Part shown: positions 8,455 through 17,608 of the stretch, piece after piece | Layout: the number at the start of each line of letters is the position of its first letter | How positions within the stretch are numbered: the stretch's first letter is position 1 | Source: an uncultured Eubacteriales bacterium | GTDB lineage: Bacteria; Bacillota; Clostridia; Peptostreptococcales; Anaerovoracaceae | Direction of reading: 5' to 3' | NCBI GenBank assembly: GCA_900315485.1 | Contig: OMZI01000015.1 | Span: 1 to 53,986, forward strand | DNA length: 53,986 bases | The notes under the pieces: model-generated | What the model saw: only the letters and a program-made list of their open reading frames with translations | The model's database searches: none | What the model was told of the DNA's origin: nothing | Made by a program: the position numbers and the translations under genes

Positions 8455-9429
8455 ATGGCCAGAAAAGCAGGACTTGGACGGGGTCTGGACGCTTTGTTCG
8501 CGGATGCAGCCCCTATAAACGAAGAAGAATATACTGCAGAGCAGCGCAGGGAGGAGAAGTCGCCGGCGAAGAAGACGCAGGCAAAATCCCCGAAGAGCAG
8601 GAAACCTGCAGCAGAAGAGGACAACAGAGACCGCGTCCTCTACATAGATATCAACGATATCAAGCCTAACAGCGCTCAGCCGAGGATCCATTTTGACAAG
8701 GAGAAGCTGAACGAACTGGCAGGCTCCATAAAGACCAACGGAGTCATCCAGCCTCTTATCGTCCGCGAAGGCGCGAACGGATATGAGCTGGTAGCCGGCG
8801 AAAGAAGATGGAGAGCATCGAGGATCGCAGGGCTCAAGACCGTTCCGTGTATCGTAAGGGATTTCGATGACAGGCAGAATGCTATTGTCGCCATCATCGA
8901 GAACATGCAGAGAGAGGACCTGAACCCTATTGAAGAAGCCAGAGGACTCAAGTCGATGACTGAGAAGTACGGTTTCACGCAGGAGCAGGTCTCCGCATCA
9001 CTCGGACGCAGCAGGACATACATAGCAAACAGCATAAGGCTGCTGAAACTGCCGGCCGAGATCCAGGAATACGTATCCAGCGGACAGATGTCCGCGGCAC
9101 ACGGACGAACCATCATAAATATACCGGACAAGGCAAAACAGAAAGAGATCGCAGACAAGATCATACGCAACGATCTCTCAGTAAGAGCAACGGAAAAACT
9201 GGCAGAAAGAGTCAAGGACGAGCTCAAGCCTGAAAGAAAACGCCGCAAGCCTAAGGCTGAGGCGCAGGGCAAGACAGAGGATGTACTCGCTGTCGAGCGC
9301 GAGCTTATGACACTTACCGGAACCAAAGTCAATATTACCGGCGACAGCAAAGGAAAGCTGGAGCTTGAGTATTACAGCATAGAGGAACTGAACAGACTTA
9401 TAGATATTATCAGAGAGGCATTCAGATAA
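8455..9429 (+). CDS. parB: Chromosome partitioning protein ParB/Spo0J
   Basis: ParB is a CTP-dependent clamp that loads at parS and spreads. The 324-residue protein begins with the ParA-stimulating basic segment (MARKAGLGRGLDALF). A low-complexity Lys/Ala linker follows, then the CTPase domain with ELVAGERRWRAS (the GERRxRA motif, about residue 115), a helix-turn-helix region (about 175-200, QEQVSASLGRSRTYIAN) and a C-terminal dimerisation domain. Two parS sites lie just upstream of parA. Confidence 0.96.
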   Translation: MARKAGLGRGLDALFADAAPINEEEYTAEQRREEKSPAKKTQAKSPKSRKPAAEEDNRDRVLYIDINDIKPNSAQPRIHFDKEKLNELAGSIKTNGVIQPLIVREGANGYELVAGERRWRASRIAGLKTVPCIVRDFDDRQNAIVAIIENMQREDLNPIEEARGLKSMTEKYGFTQEQVSASLGRSRTYIANSIRLLKLPAEIQEYVSSGQMSAAHGRTIINIPDKAKQKEIADKIIRNDLSVRATEKLAERVKDELKPERKRRKPKAEAQGKTEDVLAVERELMTLTGTKVNITGDSKGKLELEYYSIEELNRLIDIIREAFR

Positions 9430-9440
9430 CAGGTGGTGTC

Positions 9441-11198
9441 ATGAGAAAGAACTATATTAAACAGCTGCCGTTCCCGGTCTGTGTCGTCGGTGCTGACGGA
9501 ATAATCGTCAGTGCGAACAGCTTTATCAAGAACGTATTCGTATACGAGGACATTGTCGGATCGAACTTCTTTGCTCTCACCGGTGTCAGGAGAGAGTCTC
9601 TTCTGACTGCCAACACTGATGAGATAATAATCGAGAGGAATAAAAGGCTCTTCAAGCTCTGGACGAATGAAAATCCGAAAGAGAATGACGACATAATAGT
9701 ATTCTTCGATGAGGCAACGGCCAGAGAATCTTTCAGATCCAAGCTGGAGGAAGATAAGGCTGTCATCATATATATCAATATCGACAACTATGATGATCTT
9801 GTCGCAAGTTCAAGCGAGGACAGCAGACGTGTCATCCCTGCACAGATAGACGGAATAGTCCGTAAATGGGGCGCTTCATACGATTCACCTGTCATCAGCA
9901 CAGGTGAAGAAGGATACGTAATGTATTCCAGCTTCGGCAAGCTGGTCAAAATGGCAGATGATAACTTCAGCGTTCTCGATGAGGTGCGCAGGATAGAGTC
10001 CAAAATCGACTTCCCTGCATCGATCAGTATCGGTGCCGGAGTCTCGGATGTTTCACTCATGGAATCGACCGAGCTCGCTGAAGCTGCGCTGGAGCTTGCG
10101 ACCGGCCGCGGAGGCGACCAGGCAGTCGTCAAGACAGACGAAGGCACGAGGTATTTCGGCGGAACGCTTCAGGCTATCGAAAAGAGCAACCGCGGTAAGG
10201 CGAGAGTCATCGCGCATGCAATGAGAGCGATGATAAACGATGCGGACAAGGTCCTGATCATGGGACACCGCTGGCCGGACATGGATGCATTCGGAGCAGC
10301 CATCGGAGCGTACAGCATCTGCAGATTCCTCGGCAAGGATGCATTCATCGTAATGGACAGGCACAATGAAGCGCTGGATACCATCTACGATCAGGCTGCA
10401 GATCTCGAGGTGTATGAGGTCATCAAGCAGGAAAAAGCCCTGAAAATGGTCACGCCTAAGACGCTGCTTATAATCGTGGACACCAACAGGCCTATGCTGG
10501 TCGAGAGCTATGATCTCGTAAAGGCGTGCTCAGCGAGGGTCATCATAGACCACCACAGAATGACAGAGGATTCTTTCAAGAACGCATCTGTCGCATATAT
10601 AGAGTCCTACGCATCTTCAGCGAGTGAGCTGATGGCGGAACTCATACAGAATTTTGCACAGAAGAGGTTCATCACCAAGTTCGAGGCCGAGGCTCTCCTC
10701 GCCGGAATCATGGTGGATACCAACAACTTCTCGGGAAGGACGGGTGTGCGTACCTTCGAGGCGGCGGCATGGCTCAAGAGAGCGGGCGCCGATGCCACTG
10801 AGGTCAAGAGGTTCTTCCAGATGGAGCAGACAGACTTCAAGAGCAAAGCGAGCTCCATCGCGAGGGCGGACTTCACAGATTACGGAGTCGCATATGCTTC
10901 GACGCGCGGACACACAGGAAACACCCAGATCATCAATGCGCAGGTCGCTGATGAACTGCTGATGGTCAAGGGAGTCAAAGCATCATTCGCGCTCGGAATG
11001 AATGAGAAGGAACAGACTATCATAAGCGCGAGATCTCTCGGTGAGATCAACGTGCAGACGATCATGGAGAAGTTCGGCGGAGGCGGCCATCTCACATCGG
11101 CCGCTGCACAGGTAGACGAGTCGATGGGATTCGTAGAAGAACAGCTCCGCAAGTTCGTCAAGGCAAGTTTGGAAAAGGATAATCAGGAGAATCAGTAA
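9441..11198 (+). CDS. gdpP: Soluble GdpP-like cyclic-di-AMP phosphodiesterase (PAS-degenerate GGDEF-DHH-DHHA1)
   Basis: GdpP-family enzymes hydrolyse c-di-AMP to pApA and so tune osmotic and cell-wall homeostasis. In order: a PAS-like segment (about 5-75), a degenerate GGDEF domain without the GG[DE]EF motif (about 100-240), then a DHH phosphoesterase domain with HRWPDMDAFGAA, DTNRPM, IIDHHRM and GIMVDTNNFSG, and a DHHA1 domain with GGGGHLTSAAAQ. All metal-binding residues appear present, so catalysis is expected. Canonical GdpP is about 655 residues with two N-terminal membrane helices. This one is 585 residues and starts directly in PAS, so it should be cytoplasmic. The gene order gdpP-rplI-dnaB is the common Firmicutes order. 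Confidence 0.9.
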   Translation: MRKNYIKQLPFPVCVVGADGIIVSANSFIKNVFVYEDIVGSNFFALTGVRRESLLTANTDEIIIERNKRLFKLWTNENPKENDDIIVFFDEATARESFRSKLEEDKAVIIYINIDNYDDLVASSSEDSRRVIPAQIDGIVRKWGASYDSPVISTGEEGYVMYSSFGKLVKMADDNFSVLDEVRRIESKIDFPASISIGAGVSDVSLMESTELAEAALELATGRGGDQAVVKTDEGTRYFGGTLQAIEKSNRGKARVIAHAMRAMINDADKVLIMGHRWPDMDAFGAAIGAYSICRFLGKDAFIVMDRHNEALDTIYDQAADLEVYEVIKQEKALKMVTPKTLLIIVDTNRPMLVESYDLVKACSARVIIDHHRMTEDSFKNASVAYIESYASSASELMAELIQNFAQKRFITKFEAEALLAGIMVDTNNFSGRTGVRTFEAAAWLKRAGADATEVKRFFQMEQTDFKSKASSIARADFTDYGVAYASTRGHTGNTQIINAQVADELLMVKGVKASFALGMNEKEQTIISARSLGEINVQTIMEKFGGGGHLTSAAAQVDESMGFVEEQLRKFVKASLEKDNQENQ

Positions 11199-11200
11199 CA

Positions 11201-11650
11201 ATGGAAGTAATTCTTAAGAAAGACGTAAAGGGAACAGGCAAGGAAGGCGATGTAGTCAAGGTCAGCGACGGTTTTGCACGCAACAAGCTGATCCCGGGAG
11301 GCCTTGCAGTTGAAGCAACAGAGGCCAACAAGAGAGCCATCGCAAGAGAGAAGGCCAAGGCAGCAGAGAAGTACGCACAGGACAAGGAAGCTGCAGAGCA
11401 GCTCGCTGCAAAGCTCACAGCTGCACCGGTCATCGTAAAGACCAAGGTCGGAGACAACGGCAAGCTCTTCGGATCGATCACATCCATGGACATTGCCCAG
11501 GCAGTATCCGAGCAGCTCGGAACAGAAGTCGACAAGAAGAAGATCGTGCTCGACAAGCCGATCAAGGAAGTCGGAGAGACCGAAGTAACAGTCAAGCTCT
11601 TCCAGGATGTCGCAGCCAAGGTCAAAGTAGTTATCGAGGGAGCAAAATAG
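11201..11650 (+). CDS. rplI: 50S ribosomal protein L9
   Basis: L9 binds 23S rRNA near the L1 stalk and helps maintain the reading frame. The 149 residues have the N-terminal globular domain starting MEVILKKDVKGTGKEGDVV with the family segment GFARNKLIPGGLA (about 24-36), a long connecting helix rich in Lys/Ala, and a C-terminal domain. The start is 2 nt after the gdpP stop, so the two are translationally coupled. Confidence 0.97.
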   Translation: MEVILKKDVKGTGKEGDVVKVSDGFARNKLIPGGLAVEATEANKRAIAREKAKAAEKYAQDKEAAEQLAAKLTAAPVIVKTKVGDNGKLFGSITSMDIAQAVSEQLGTEVDKKKIVLDKPIKEVGETEVTVKLFQDVAAKVKVVIEGAK

Positions 11651-11692
11651 CATAACTTCCCGCATCATACATACGGTTTTCAGGTAAAACAA

Positions 11693-13078
11693 ATGGATGA
11701 AGAAAGAACCAACAACGTGCTGATACCGCCTAACGACATAGAGGCGGAAAAAGCAGTACTCGGAGCAATGCTCAAGAGCCAGGATGCAAGGGCCGACGTG
11801 GCAGGCATCCTGAGACCGGATGACTTCTATCTTAATGAGCATCAGGAAATATACCGCACGATGCTCGAGATGGAGCAGAAGGGAACCGGCGTTGACATCA
11901 CCACGGTATACTCCGCACTCAGGAAGAGAAAGACGGCGGAGCTCGTCGGCGGCATCACATATCTCAGCAAACTGATGGATGAAACCATCGTTGTTTCGAA
12001 TGCAAAATATTATGCCGAGACCGTGGGCAGCAAGTCCAAGATGAGACAGCTCATCACCGAGGCTGAGAAGATCAGGGAGGCCGCATATTCTGATGACCTG
12101 CCGCCTGAGGATATACTCGACAGCGCCGAGCAGAGGATCCTTGAGATAGCTCAGAAGTCGCAGAGATCCCAGTACGAGGATATCAATGACGTTATATTCG
12201 AGAACATCAAGGAGATCCAGGAACTCGAGAAGCAGGGCGGAGTCATCAAGGGAATCGAGACAGGATTCAGGGATGTAGACAGGATCCTCGGAGGATTCCA
12301 GAAGACAGACCTTATCATCCTCGCTGCGAGACCGGGCGTAGGAAAGACCGCATGGGCACTCAATATAGCAGAACATGCAGCATCCATAGGCAACAAGGTA
12401 ATGGTATTCAGCCTTGAGATGTCCAACCTCCAGCTCGGACAGAGACTTCTCTCCATGACATCCAGCGTACCTCTTGAGAACATCAGAAAGGGTGAGATCA
12501 GCCCTGAAGACTGGGACAGCCTGAGCGCAGCCCAGGACAGCTTCTACGGTACGGACATGGTGATCGATGAATCCTCGTCGATCACACCTATGGAGATGAA
12601 GAACAAGTGCCGCAGGTTCAAGCAGGAAAAGGGAGGCCTCGACCTTGTGATCATCGACTACCTCCAGCTCATGAGCATGGGCGGATACAGAATAGAACAG
12701 AGAGAAAAAGAGATCGGAGCCATCACAAGATCCATCAAGATCATGGCCAAGGAGCTGAACTGTGCTGTCATCCTTCTTTCACAGCTCTCAAGAGCTCCTG
12801 AACAGAGAGGCGGCGACCACATGCCTAAGCTTTCTGACCTGAGAGACTCCGGTTCCATCGAGCAGGACGCTGATATAGTCATCTTCCTCAAGAGAGACGA
12901 CTACTATCAGAGCGATGATGAGCGTGCGCAGACAGACAATAATGCCGGACTCACCTGCATCGTAAATATAGCAAAACACAGGAGCGGACCGGTCGGATCG
13001 GCTACGCTCGCATGGGTACCGAGATACGTCAAGTTCGGTAATCTCGCGCCTGAGGCAACTGCACAGGGACAGTTCTGA
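11693..13078 (+). CDS. dnaB: Replicative DNA helicase
   Basis: This is the hexameric 5'-3' helicase of the replication fork (named DnaC in Bacillus). The 461-residue protein has the N-terminal DnaB collar domain (about 1-110, PPNDIEAEKAVLGAML) and a RecA-like ATPase domain with Walker A ARPGVGKTAWAL (about 211-222), VIIDYLQLM (Walker B) and LSQLSR (H3 region). The downstream gene encodes the DnaD/loader-like partner. Confidence 0.97.
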   Translation: MDEERTNNVLIPPNDIEAEKAVLGAMLKSQDARADVAGILRPDDFYLNEHQEIYRTMLEMEQKGTGVDITTVYSALRKRKTAELVGGITYLSKLMDETIVVSNAKYYAETVGSKSKMRQLITEAEKIREAAYSDDLPPEDILDSAEQRILEIAQKSQRSQYEDINDVIFENIKEIQELEKQGGVIKGIETGFRDVDRILGGFQKTDLIILAARPGVGKTAWALNIAEHAASIGNKVMVFSLEMSNLQLGQRLLSMTSSVPLENIRKGEISPEDWDSLSAAQDSFYGTDMVIDESSSITPMEMKNKCRRFKQEKGGLDLVIIDYLQLMSMGGYRIEQREKEIGAITRSIKIMAKELNCAVILLSQLSRAPEQRGGDHMPKLSDLRDSGSIEQDADIVIFLKRDDYYQSDDERAQTDNNAGLTCIVNIAKHRSGPVGSATLAWVPRYVKFGNLAPEATAQGQF

Positions 13079-13087
13079 TAACTGAAA

Positions 13088-14509
13088 ATGGGAAAAGCAA
13101 GGCTGAAAACAGGTGAACGGAAGGACATCTTCCTGTATAAGACGAGGGTGGAGAACCTCTTCATCAACGAGTTTCTCCCGGATGCTCCGGGGGACTGTGT
13201 TAAGGTGTTCCTTTTCGGCCTGATGTATGCCCAGTATGAACAGCAGATCGATTTCAGGACAATGGCCCTGACACTCGGGATAACCGAGAAGGACGTGGAT
13301 AATGCCTGGAAATACTGGGAATCCAAGGGCCTTGTCAGACTGACTCCTGACAGCGAGGGCGGAATAGAGGAGATAGAGTTCATAAGACAGATAGACCTCT
13401 TCTACGGCAAGACTCTCGAAGAGTCATATCCTGTAAACGGAGTGGAAAAGGCCGGAGAAGAAACAGCTGCCGCTGAAGAACAGACAACGGAAGAGACCGG
13501 GGAGGCGCCGGATACTGAAGAGAGCGCCGCGTCGATCATTGAGAGGCTTATCAACAGGCAGCTCCGTGACATGTTCAGAAAATACGAGATGCTTACAGGC
13601 CGCACACTATCGACTCACGAAGCCGGCAAGCTGACCGACAGCATCAAGATATACAACATAGAGCCTGATGTCCTGGATTTTGCCATCGACTACTGCATAG
13701 GTATAGACAAGACAAGTATCGACTACATATGCAAAGTGGCTCTCCGCTGGACGGAGGAAGGCGCGAGGGACGTCGGTGCTGTCAAGCAGATGCTGGACAA
13801 GAGGAGCAAGCGGAACGATGCATACAGAAAAGTTTTCGCCGAGCTCGGATTCAGCAGACTGCCTAATCCGGCAGACCGCGAGATCATGGACCGCTGGTTC
13901 GATGAGATGGGATGCACTCTGAAGGATGTCCTCGATGCATGCAGGGCAGCAGGAGGAGTGAGAGATCCTAACCTGAGATACGTGAACAAGGTGCTGGAAA
14001 ACAAGATCCTCGAAAAGGGCGGGATCAACACCAGGGCCGAGCAGGTCCGTAAGACGGCAGCTGAGCCGTCCTTACAGACCGGACAGCCGGCGGCAGCGCA
14101 GGATAGCGCCAGGGTCAGCCGGAAGGTGCTGCGTGACTACTACGACTATATAAGAGACGAAGGTGAAAAGGACCGTAAGGCAAGGCTCACCGAAGTAACT
14201 AACAGGATCCCTGAAATGCGGGACATATTCTCTGCCGAGACTCAGATCAACAGCCTGGTGATCACTATGAAACCGGGACCTGATGCAAGAGACAAGAGGC
14301 AGAGGCTCAAGGACAGAAGGCAGGAGATAGAGGAGAAGAAGAAAGAACTCCTCACTCAGAACGGATATCCTGAGGATTATCTGGAAAGAAAGTACAGATG
14401 CGATATCTGCAAGGACACCGGATATACAGATGAAGGAAGGGTCTGCACATGCGCTAAGGAGCGTGCAGAAGAGGCATATGAATGGATCAGCAGAACAGGA
14501 AACCGCTGA
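13088..14509 (+). CDS. DnaD primosomal protein fused to a DnaI/DnaC-type N-terminal and zinc-finger region
   Basis: DnaD proteins remodel origin DNA and recruit the helicase with its loader. Residues 1-100 look like the DnaD winged-helix domain. About 155-315 contain two DnaD C-terminal (DDBH2) repeats. After an Ala/Gln-rich linker, about 350-473 resemble the N-terminal helicase-binding part of the AAA+ loader DnaI/DnaC, including ENGYPEDYL-like QNGYPEDYLERKYRC and a zinc-binding set of cysteines at 438, 441, 453 and 455 (CDIC...CTC). The AAA+ ATPase domain that should follow is absent: the protein ends 18 residues later and the next gene is an M23 peptidase. It lies 9 nt after dnaB. Domain assignment is from pattern recognition; the DnaD part is firm and the loader-like tail is likely. 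Confidence 0.85.
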   Translation: MGKARLKTGERKDIFLYKTRVENLFINEFLPDAPGDCVKVFLFGLMYAQYEQQIDFRTMALTLGITEKDVDNAWKYWESKGLVRLTPDSEGGIEEIEFIRQIDLFYGKTLEESYPVNGVEKAGEETAAAEEQTTEETGEAPDTEESAASIIERLINRQLRDMFRKYEMLTGRTLSTHEAGKLTDSIKIYNIEPDVLDFAIDYCIGIDKTSIDYICKVALRWTEEGARDVGAVKQMLDKRSKRNDAYRKVFAELGFSRLPNPADREIMDRWFDEMGCTLKDVLDACRAAGGVRDPNLRYVNKVLENKILEKGGINTRAEQVRKTAAEPSLQTGQPAAAQDSARVSRKVLRDYYDYIRDEGEKDRKARLTEVTNRIPEMRDIFSAETQINSLVITMKPGPDARDKRQRLKDRRQEIEEKKKELLTQNGYPEDYLERKYRCDICKDTGYTDEGRVCTCAKERAEEAYEWISRTGNR

Positions 14510-16473
14510 CAGAAGATATCAGAGAAGAACAGACGGATAATGTGAAAGACACGGCAGAGCAGGCGCAGCCTGTGCCGGTATATGCAGAGAGAGCCGAGAC
14601 AGTACTGCCAGAGGCAGACGGGGATGAGCTGAAGGCTCTGGCTTTGTCGTACGCAAGATATCTTGCTGCGCATGACATGCGGCCGGGCGATCCGACCTTC
14701 ACCGACTCTGAAGAGGGTATGGAACCGGCAGCAGAGGAACCGGAGCAGGAGAAGGCAGAAGAGACAGTTCAGCCGGAAGCGGCAGAAGAGCCTGAACCGC
14801 CTGCTGATACTGCAGAAGAAGAGGCCGAAGCACCTGCTGAAGAAACAGATGCTAAGAAACCGGCTGCAAAGAACAAGAAGAAAAAGAAGAGCTCCAAGAA
14901 GAAAGCCTCATCCGGCAGACATTCCATTTTCACGGCAACACAGGCGGAGCCGTCTGAAGCCGAGATCCGTAAGATAGAGGCTTCCCTGGCGAAGAATGAG
15001 AAGAAGTATGCCAAGGCCGGAGCTGTCATGGACCTTCATGACAGACTGCAGTCGGGCCTTGATGCAGCTGCAGCCGGAGCCGGAAGAGACTTCGTCGCGG
15101 CAAGCCACAGGATCGCTTCGACATACAGGCAGTCAAGAAGGATCATAGGGGTCGCAATGCTTGTCATCGGGATACTTGCGGCCATCGTGCTCGTAATATT
15201 CGACAGGTTTACGGTATATGAATACGCATATAACGGAAAGGTCCTCGGATATGTCAAGAATCAGGAGGACGTTACAGACGTACTCGACATCGCGGGAACT
15301 ATGCTGACCGAGAACTCATCCGGTACAAGCGAGATCAAATTTACGGCCAATCAGAACGTGACGTTCAAACAGGTCGACGCAAGAGGAAAGAGTACCGACG
15401 ATTCCGATACTGCAGTCAACAAGCTCGTATACATGACTGACATCGAGACGGAAGCATCAGGAGTCTATGACGGCAAGGAACTCGTTGCGATCGTAAAGAA
15501 CGATGAAGACGCTGAAAACCTGCTGCTCCAGACAAGGGAATACCTGAGTACTCCTGATGAAGGAATGGAGCTTGTATCTGCCGACTTCACCAATAACCTC
15601 GAGATCCGTCCGGTCAACGTACTGCTGACAAGTGTACAGAGCAACCATGATGCCATGACCAAAATGACTGAGGGCGGCACCATGGAGATCTTCCATATCG
15701 TTGAAGAAGGTGAGACGCTGGATGCTCTCTCAAAGACCTTCGGCGCAGATCCGGTCAATATTTTCAACGAAGATAACAGTGCGGTCGCAGAGGAGATACT
15801 CCCGGGCGACACTGTATGCATACATGAAGAGGTAGAGCCTGTAAGCGTTAAGATGGTCGAAGAAGGCAGAATGAAGGAGACCATCGAGTACGAGACGGTC
15901 AAGAAGGATTCGGATGACTACTACAAGGGCGATACATATACAAAACAGGAAGGCGTGAACGGAGTCCAGATCTTCGACGGAACAATCACCAAAGTCGCAG
16001 GAGAAGTAACGAAGAGAGACGGCGACACCGAGGTCATCAGAGAGAAGCAGGACAAGATAATCCTCGTAGGTACTGCAGAGAGACCTAAGACCGCTCCGAC
16101 CGGAACATTCGCGATGCCGATCCAGCATTACACTCTCACATCCAACTTCGGATACAGATGGGGACGTCTGCATGCCGGCATAGACATGGGAGCACCGACG
16201 GGAACACCTATCTATGCTTCCGACGGCGGAACAGTAACAAGAGCAGGCTGGTACTCCGGATACGGACTTTGCGTAGACATCTCACACGGAGACGGAAAGG
16301 AAACAAGGTACGGACACTGCAGTAAGCTGCTTGTTAATGTCGGAGACAAGGTATATCAGGGACAGGAGATCTGTCTTGTCGGTAATACAGGACACAGCTT
16401 CGGATCCCACCTGCACTTCGAGATACATCTCAACGGATCACCTGTCAACCCTAGACCGATACTCGGTATCTAG
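14482..16473 (+). CDS. Membrane-anchored LysM-G5-M23 family peptidoglycan metallopeptidase
   Basis: This is a probable cell-wall endopeptidase or morphogenesis factor. Residues 1-150 are acidic and Pro/Ala/Glu-rich, then strongly Lys-rich (about 125-145), and probably disordered in the cytoplasm. One membrane helix lies at about 221-240, so the rest is outside. A LysM domain is at about 401-452 (EEGETLDALSKTFG), a G5-like domain at about 455-535, and a C-terminal M23 domain at about 541-660. The zinc ligands are present as HAGIDMG (HxxxD) and HLHFEIH (HxH), so it should be active rather than a degenerate LytM factor. Its ATG overlaps the end of the DnaD-like gene by 28 nt, with GAAGAGG as SD. 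It is followed by divisome and rRNA-processing genes. Confidence 0.9.
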   Translation: MDQQNRKPLTEDIREEQTDNVKDTAEQAQPVPVYAERAETVLPEADGDELKALALSYARYLAAHDMRPGDPTFTDSEEGMEPAAEEPEQEKAEETVQPEAAEEPEPPADTAEEEAEAPAEETDAKKPAAKNKKKKKSSKKKASSGRHSIFTATQAEPSEAEIRKIEASLAKNEKKYAKAGAVMDLHDRLQSGLDAAAAGAGRDFVAASHRIASTYRQSRRIIGVAMLVIGILAAIVLVIFDRFTVYEYAYNGKVLGYVKNQEDVTDVLDIAGTMLTENSSGTSEIKFTANQNVTFKQVDARGKSTDDSDTAVNKLVYMTDIETEASGVYDGKELVAIVKNDEDAENLLLQTREYLSTPDEGMELVSADFTNNLEIRPVNVLLTSVQSNHDAMTKMTEGGTMEIFHIVEEGETLDALSKTFGADPVNIFNEDNSAVAEEILPGDTVCIHEEVEPVSVKMVEEGRMKETIEYETVKKDSDDYYKGDTYTKQEGVNGVQIFDGTITKVAGEVTKRDGDTEVIREKQDKIILVGTAERPKTAPTGTFAMPIQHYTLTSNFGYRWGRLHAGIDMGAPTGTPIYASDGGTVTRAGWYSGYGLCVDISHGDGKETRYGHCSKLLVNVGDKVYQGQEICLVGNTGHSFGSHLHFEIHLNGSPVNPRPILGI

Positions 16474-16500
16474 CGGGACAGGAACCGGAGGAATAATAAG

Positions 16501-17001
16501 TTGTCGAGATTAAGAAGAAATCACATAAGCAGAACTCAATACAGCGACCCGGTCGTTCAGCCGGATGAGATGCAGAATCTCTCCGCAGAGGACCGGGAGC
16601 TTGCTGCGCGAATAGAACAGAGGAAAAGCGCCAACAGAAGGAACCAGGTCCGCAAGAAACGGAGACGGGTCGTGATGCTTGTCCTCATTTTTGCCCTGCT
16701 TCTGACAATGTGCAGCCGTGAGATAGTAAGGCTCAAGGCAGAGAACAGAGCGCTTAAGAAGCAGCATGCACAGCTCGAGCAGGAGAGAGACAGACTCACC
16801 AAGGAGCTTGGCAGAGTCGGAGACAAGGACTATATCAAGGAGCAGGCAAGAAAGCAGCTGAGACTTCTTGACCCGGGAGAGAAGATGTTCATCTTCGAGG
16901 ACGGAGAAGTGACGTCAGATGAAGAAGCGGCAGCAGAAAAGTCCGGGGAATCATCTGAAGAGACTGAAGGATCAGAGGAGGAAAACACCTCCGATGAGTA
17001 A
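16501..17001 (+). CDS. DivIC/FtsB-like septum formation protein
   Basis: This is a bitopic membrane protein of the FtsB/DivIC/FtsL type, expected in the division complex. It has a basic cytoplasmic N-terminus of about 57 residues, one transmembrane helix (about 58-77, VVMLVLIFALLLTM), then a coiled coil (about 80-112, KAENRALKKQHAQLEQ). The short motif ARKQLRLLDPGEKMF matches the DivIC signature, and a long acidic tail follows. Start is TTG 16501 with GGAGG about 13 nt upstream; no in-frame ATG precedes the helix. The stop codon overlaps the rnmV start (ATGAGTAA). Confidence 0.82.
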   Translation: MSRLRRNHISRTQYSDPVVQPDEMQNLSAEDRELAARIEQRKSANRRNQVRKKRRRVVMLVLIFALLLTMCSREIVRLKAENRALKKQHAQLEQERDRLTKELGRVGDKDYIKEQARKQLRLLDPGEKMFIFEDGEVTSDEEAAAEKSGESSEETEGSEEENTSDE

Positions 17002-17608
17002 TATGCAGAGTCAGGACAGGATAAGGACCGGAATGGCCATCATTGTCGAGGGAAAAGACGATGTGGATGCAGTCTCAAGGGCTTCGGAGGACCTGATAAT
17101 CCCGACCCACGGATTCGGGATCAGGGAAACGACCTGGGAAGTAATGGAGAAAGCCTACAGAGAGATCGGCGTCATAATACTCACCGATCCCGACCATGCA
17201 GGTGAAGCAATAAGGCGCAGACTGACGGAGAGATTCCCGGATGCAGTCCAGTGCTACATGGCAAGGGAAGAGGCCGAAAAGGCTGATGACATAGGGATCG
17301 AAAACGCACGCCCTGAGGACATACGGGCGGCTCTTGAAAAAGCTCTGGAGCTGCACGGTACTGCTGCCGGCAGAGACAGCGGCAAAACGGCGGATACATA
17401 CAGGGAGGTAACGATGAGAGACCTCACAGAGCTCGGGCTGTCGGGAACTGACGGAGCTGCAGAACTCAGGAACGCTGTATGCCGTGAGCTCGGCATCGGA
17501 TACTGCAACGCGCGCATGCTCCTGACAAGGCTCAGGGGATTCCGCATCGGGTACGAGGCGCTCGCGGAAACTGCAGAAAAGAGCAGGAAACAGATAAGAA
17601 CTGAATGA
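16994..17608 (+). CDS. rnmV: Ribonuclease M5 (5S rRNA maturation)
   Basis: RNase M5 is a Toprim-domain nuclease that trims both ends of 5S rRNA precursor. The Toprim motifs are IIVEGKDDVDAV near the N-terminus and ILTDPDHAGEAIRRR about 50 residues later. The remainder corresponds to the DUF4093 C-terminal domain (LTELGLSG, and ELGIGYCNARMLLTRL). I start at ATG 16994, which gives 204 residues and overlaps the divIC-like stop. The frame is open to 16919 but the extra residues are basic and unconserved. The likely SD GGAGG (16977-16981) can pair with CCTCC (16988-16992), so translation may depend on upstream ribosomes. It precedes rsmA, as is usual in Firmicutes. Confidence 0.93.
   Translation: MSNMQSQDRIRTGMAIIVEGKDDVDAVSRASEDLIIPTHGFGIRETTWEVMEKAYREIGVIILTDPDHAGEAIRRRLTERFPDAVQCYMAREEAEKADDIGIENARPEDIRAALEKALELHGTAAGRDSGKTADTYREVTMRDLTELGLSGTDGAAELRNAVCRELGIGYCNARMLLTRLRGFRIGYEALAETAEKSRKQIRTE

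Noticed and set aside
9741-10160. Active diguanylate cyclase in the GdpP-like protein
   Set aside because: The GG[DE]EF motif is lost (the site reads STGEEGYV), as is normal for GdpP; it is a degenerate, probably regulatory, domain.
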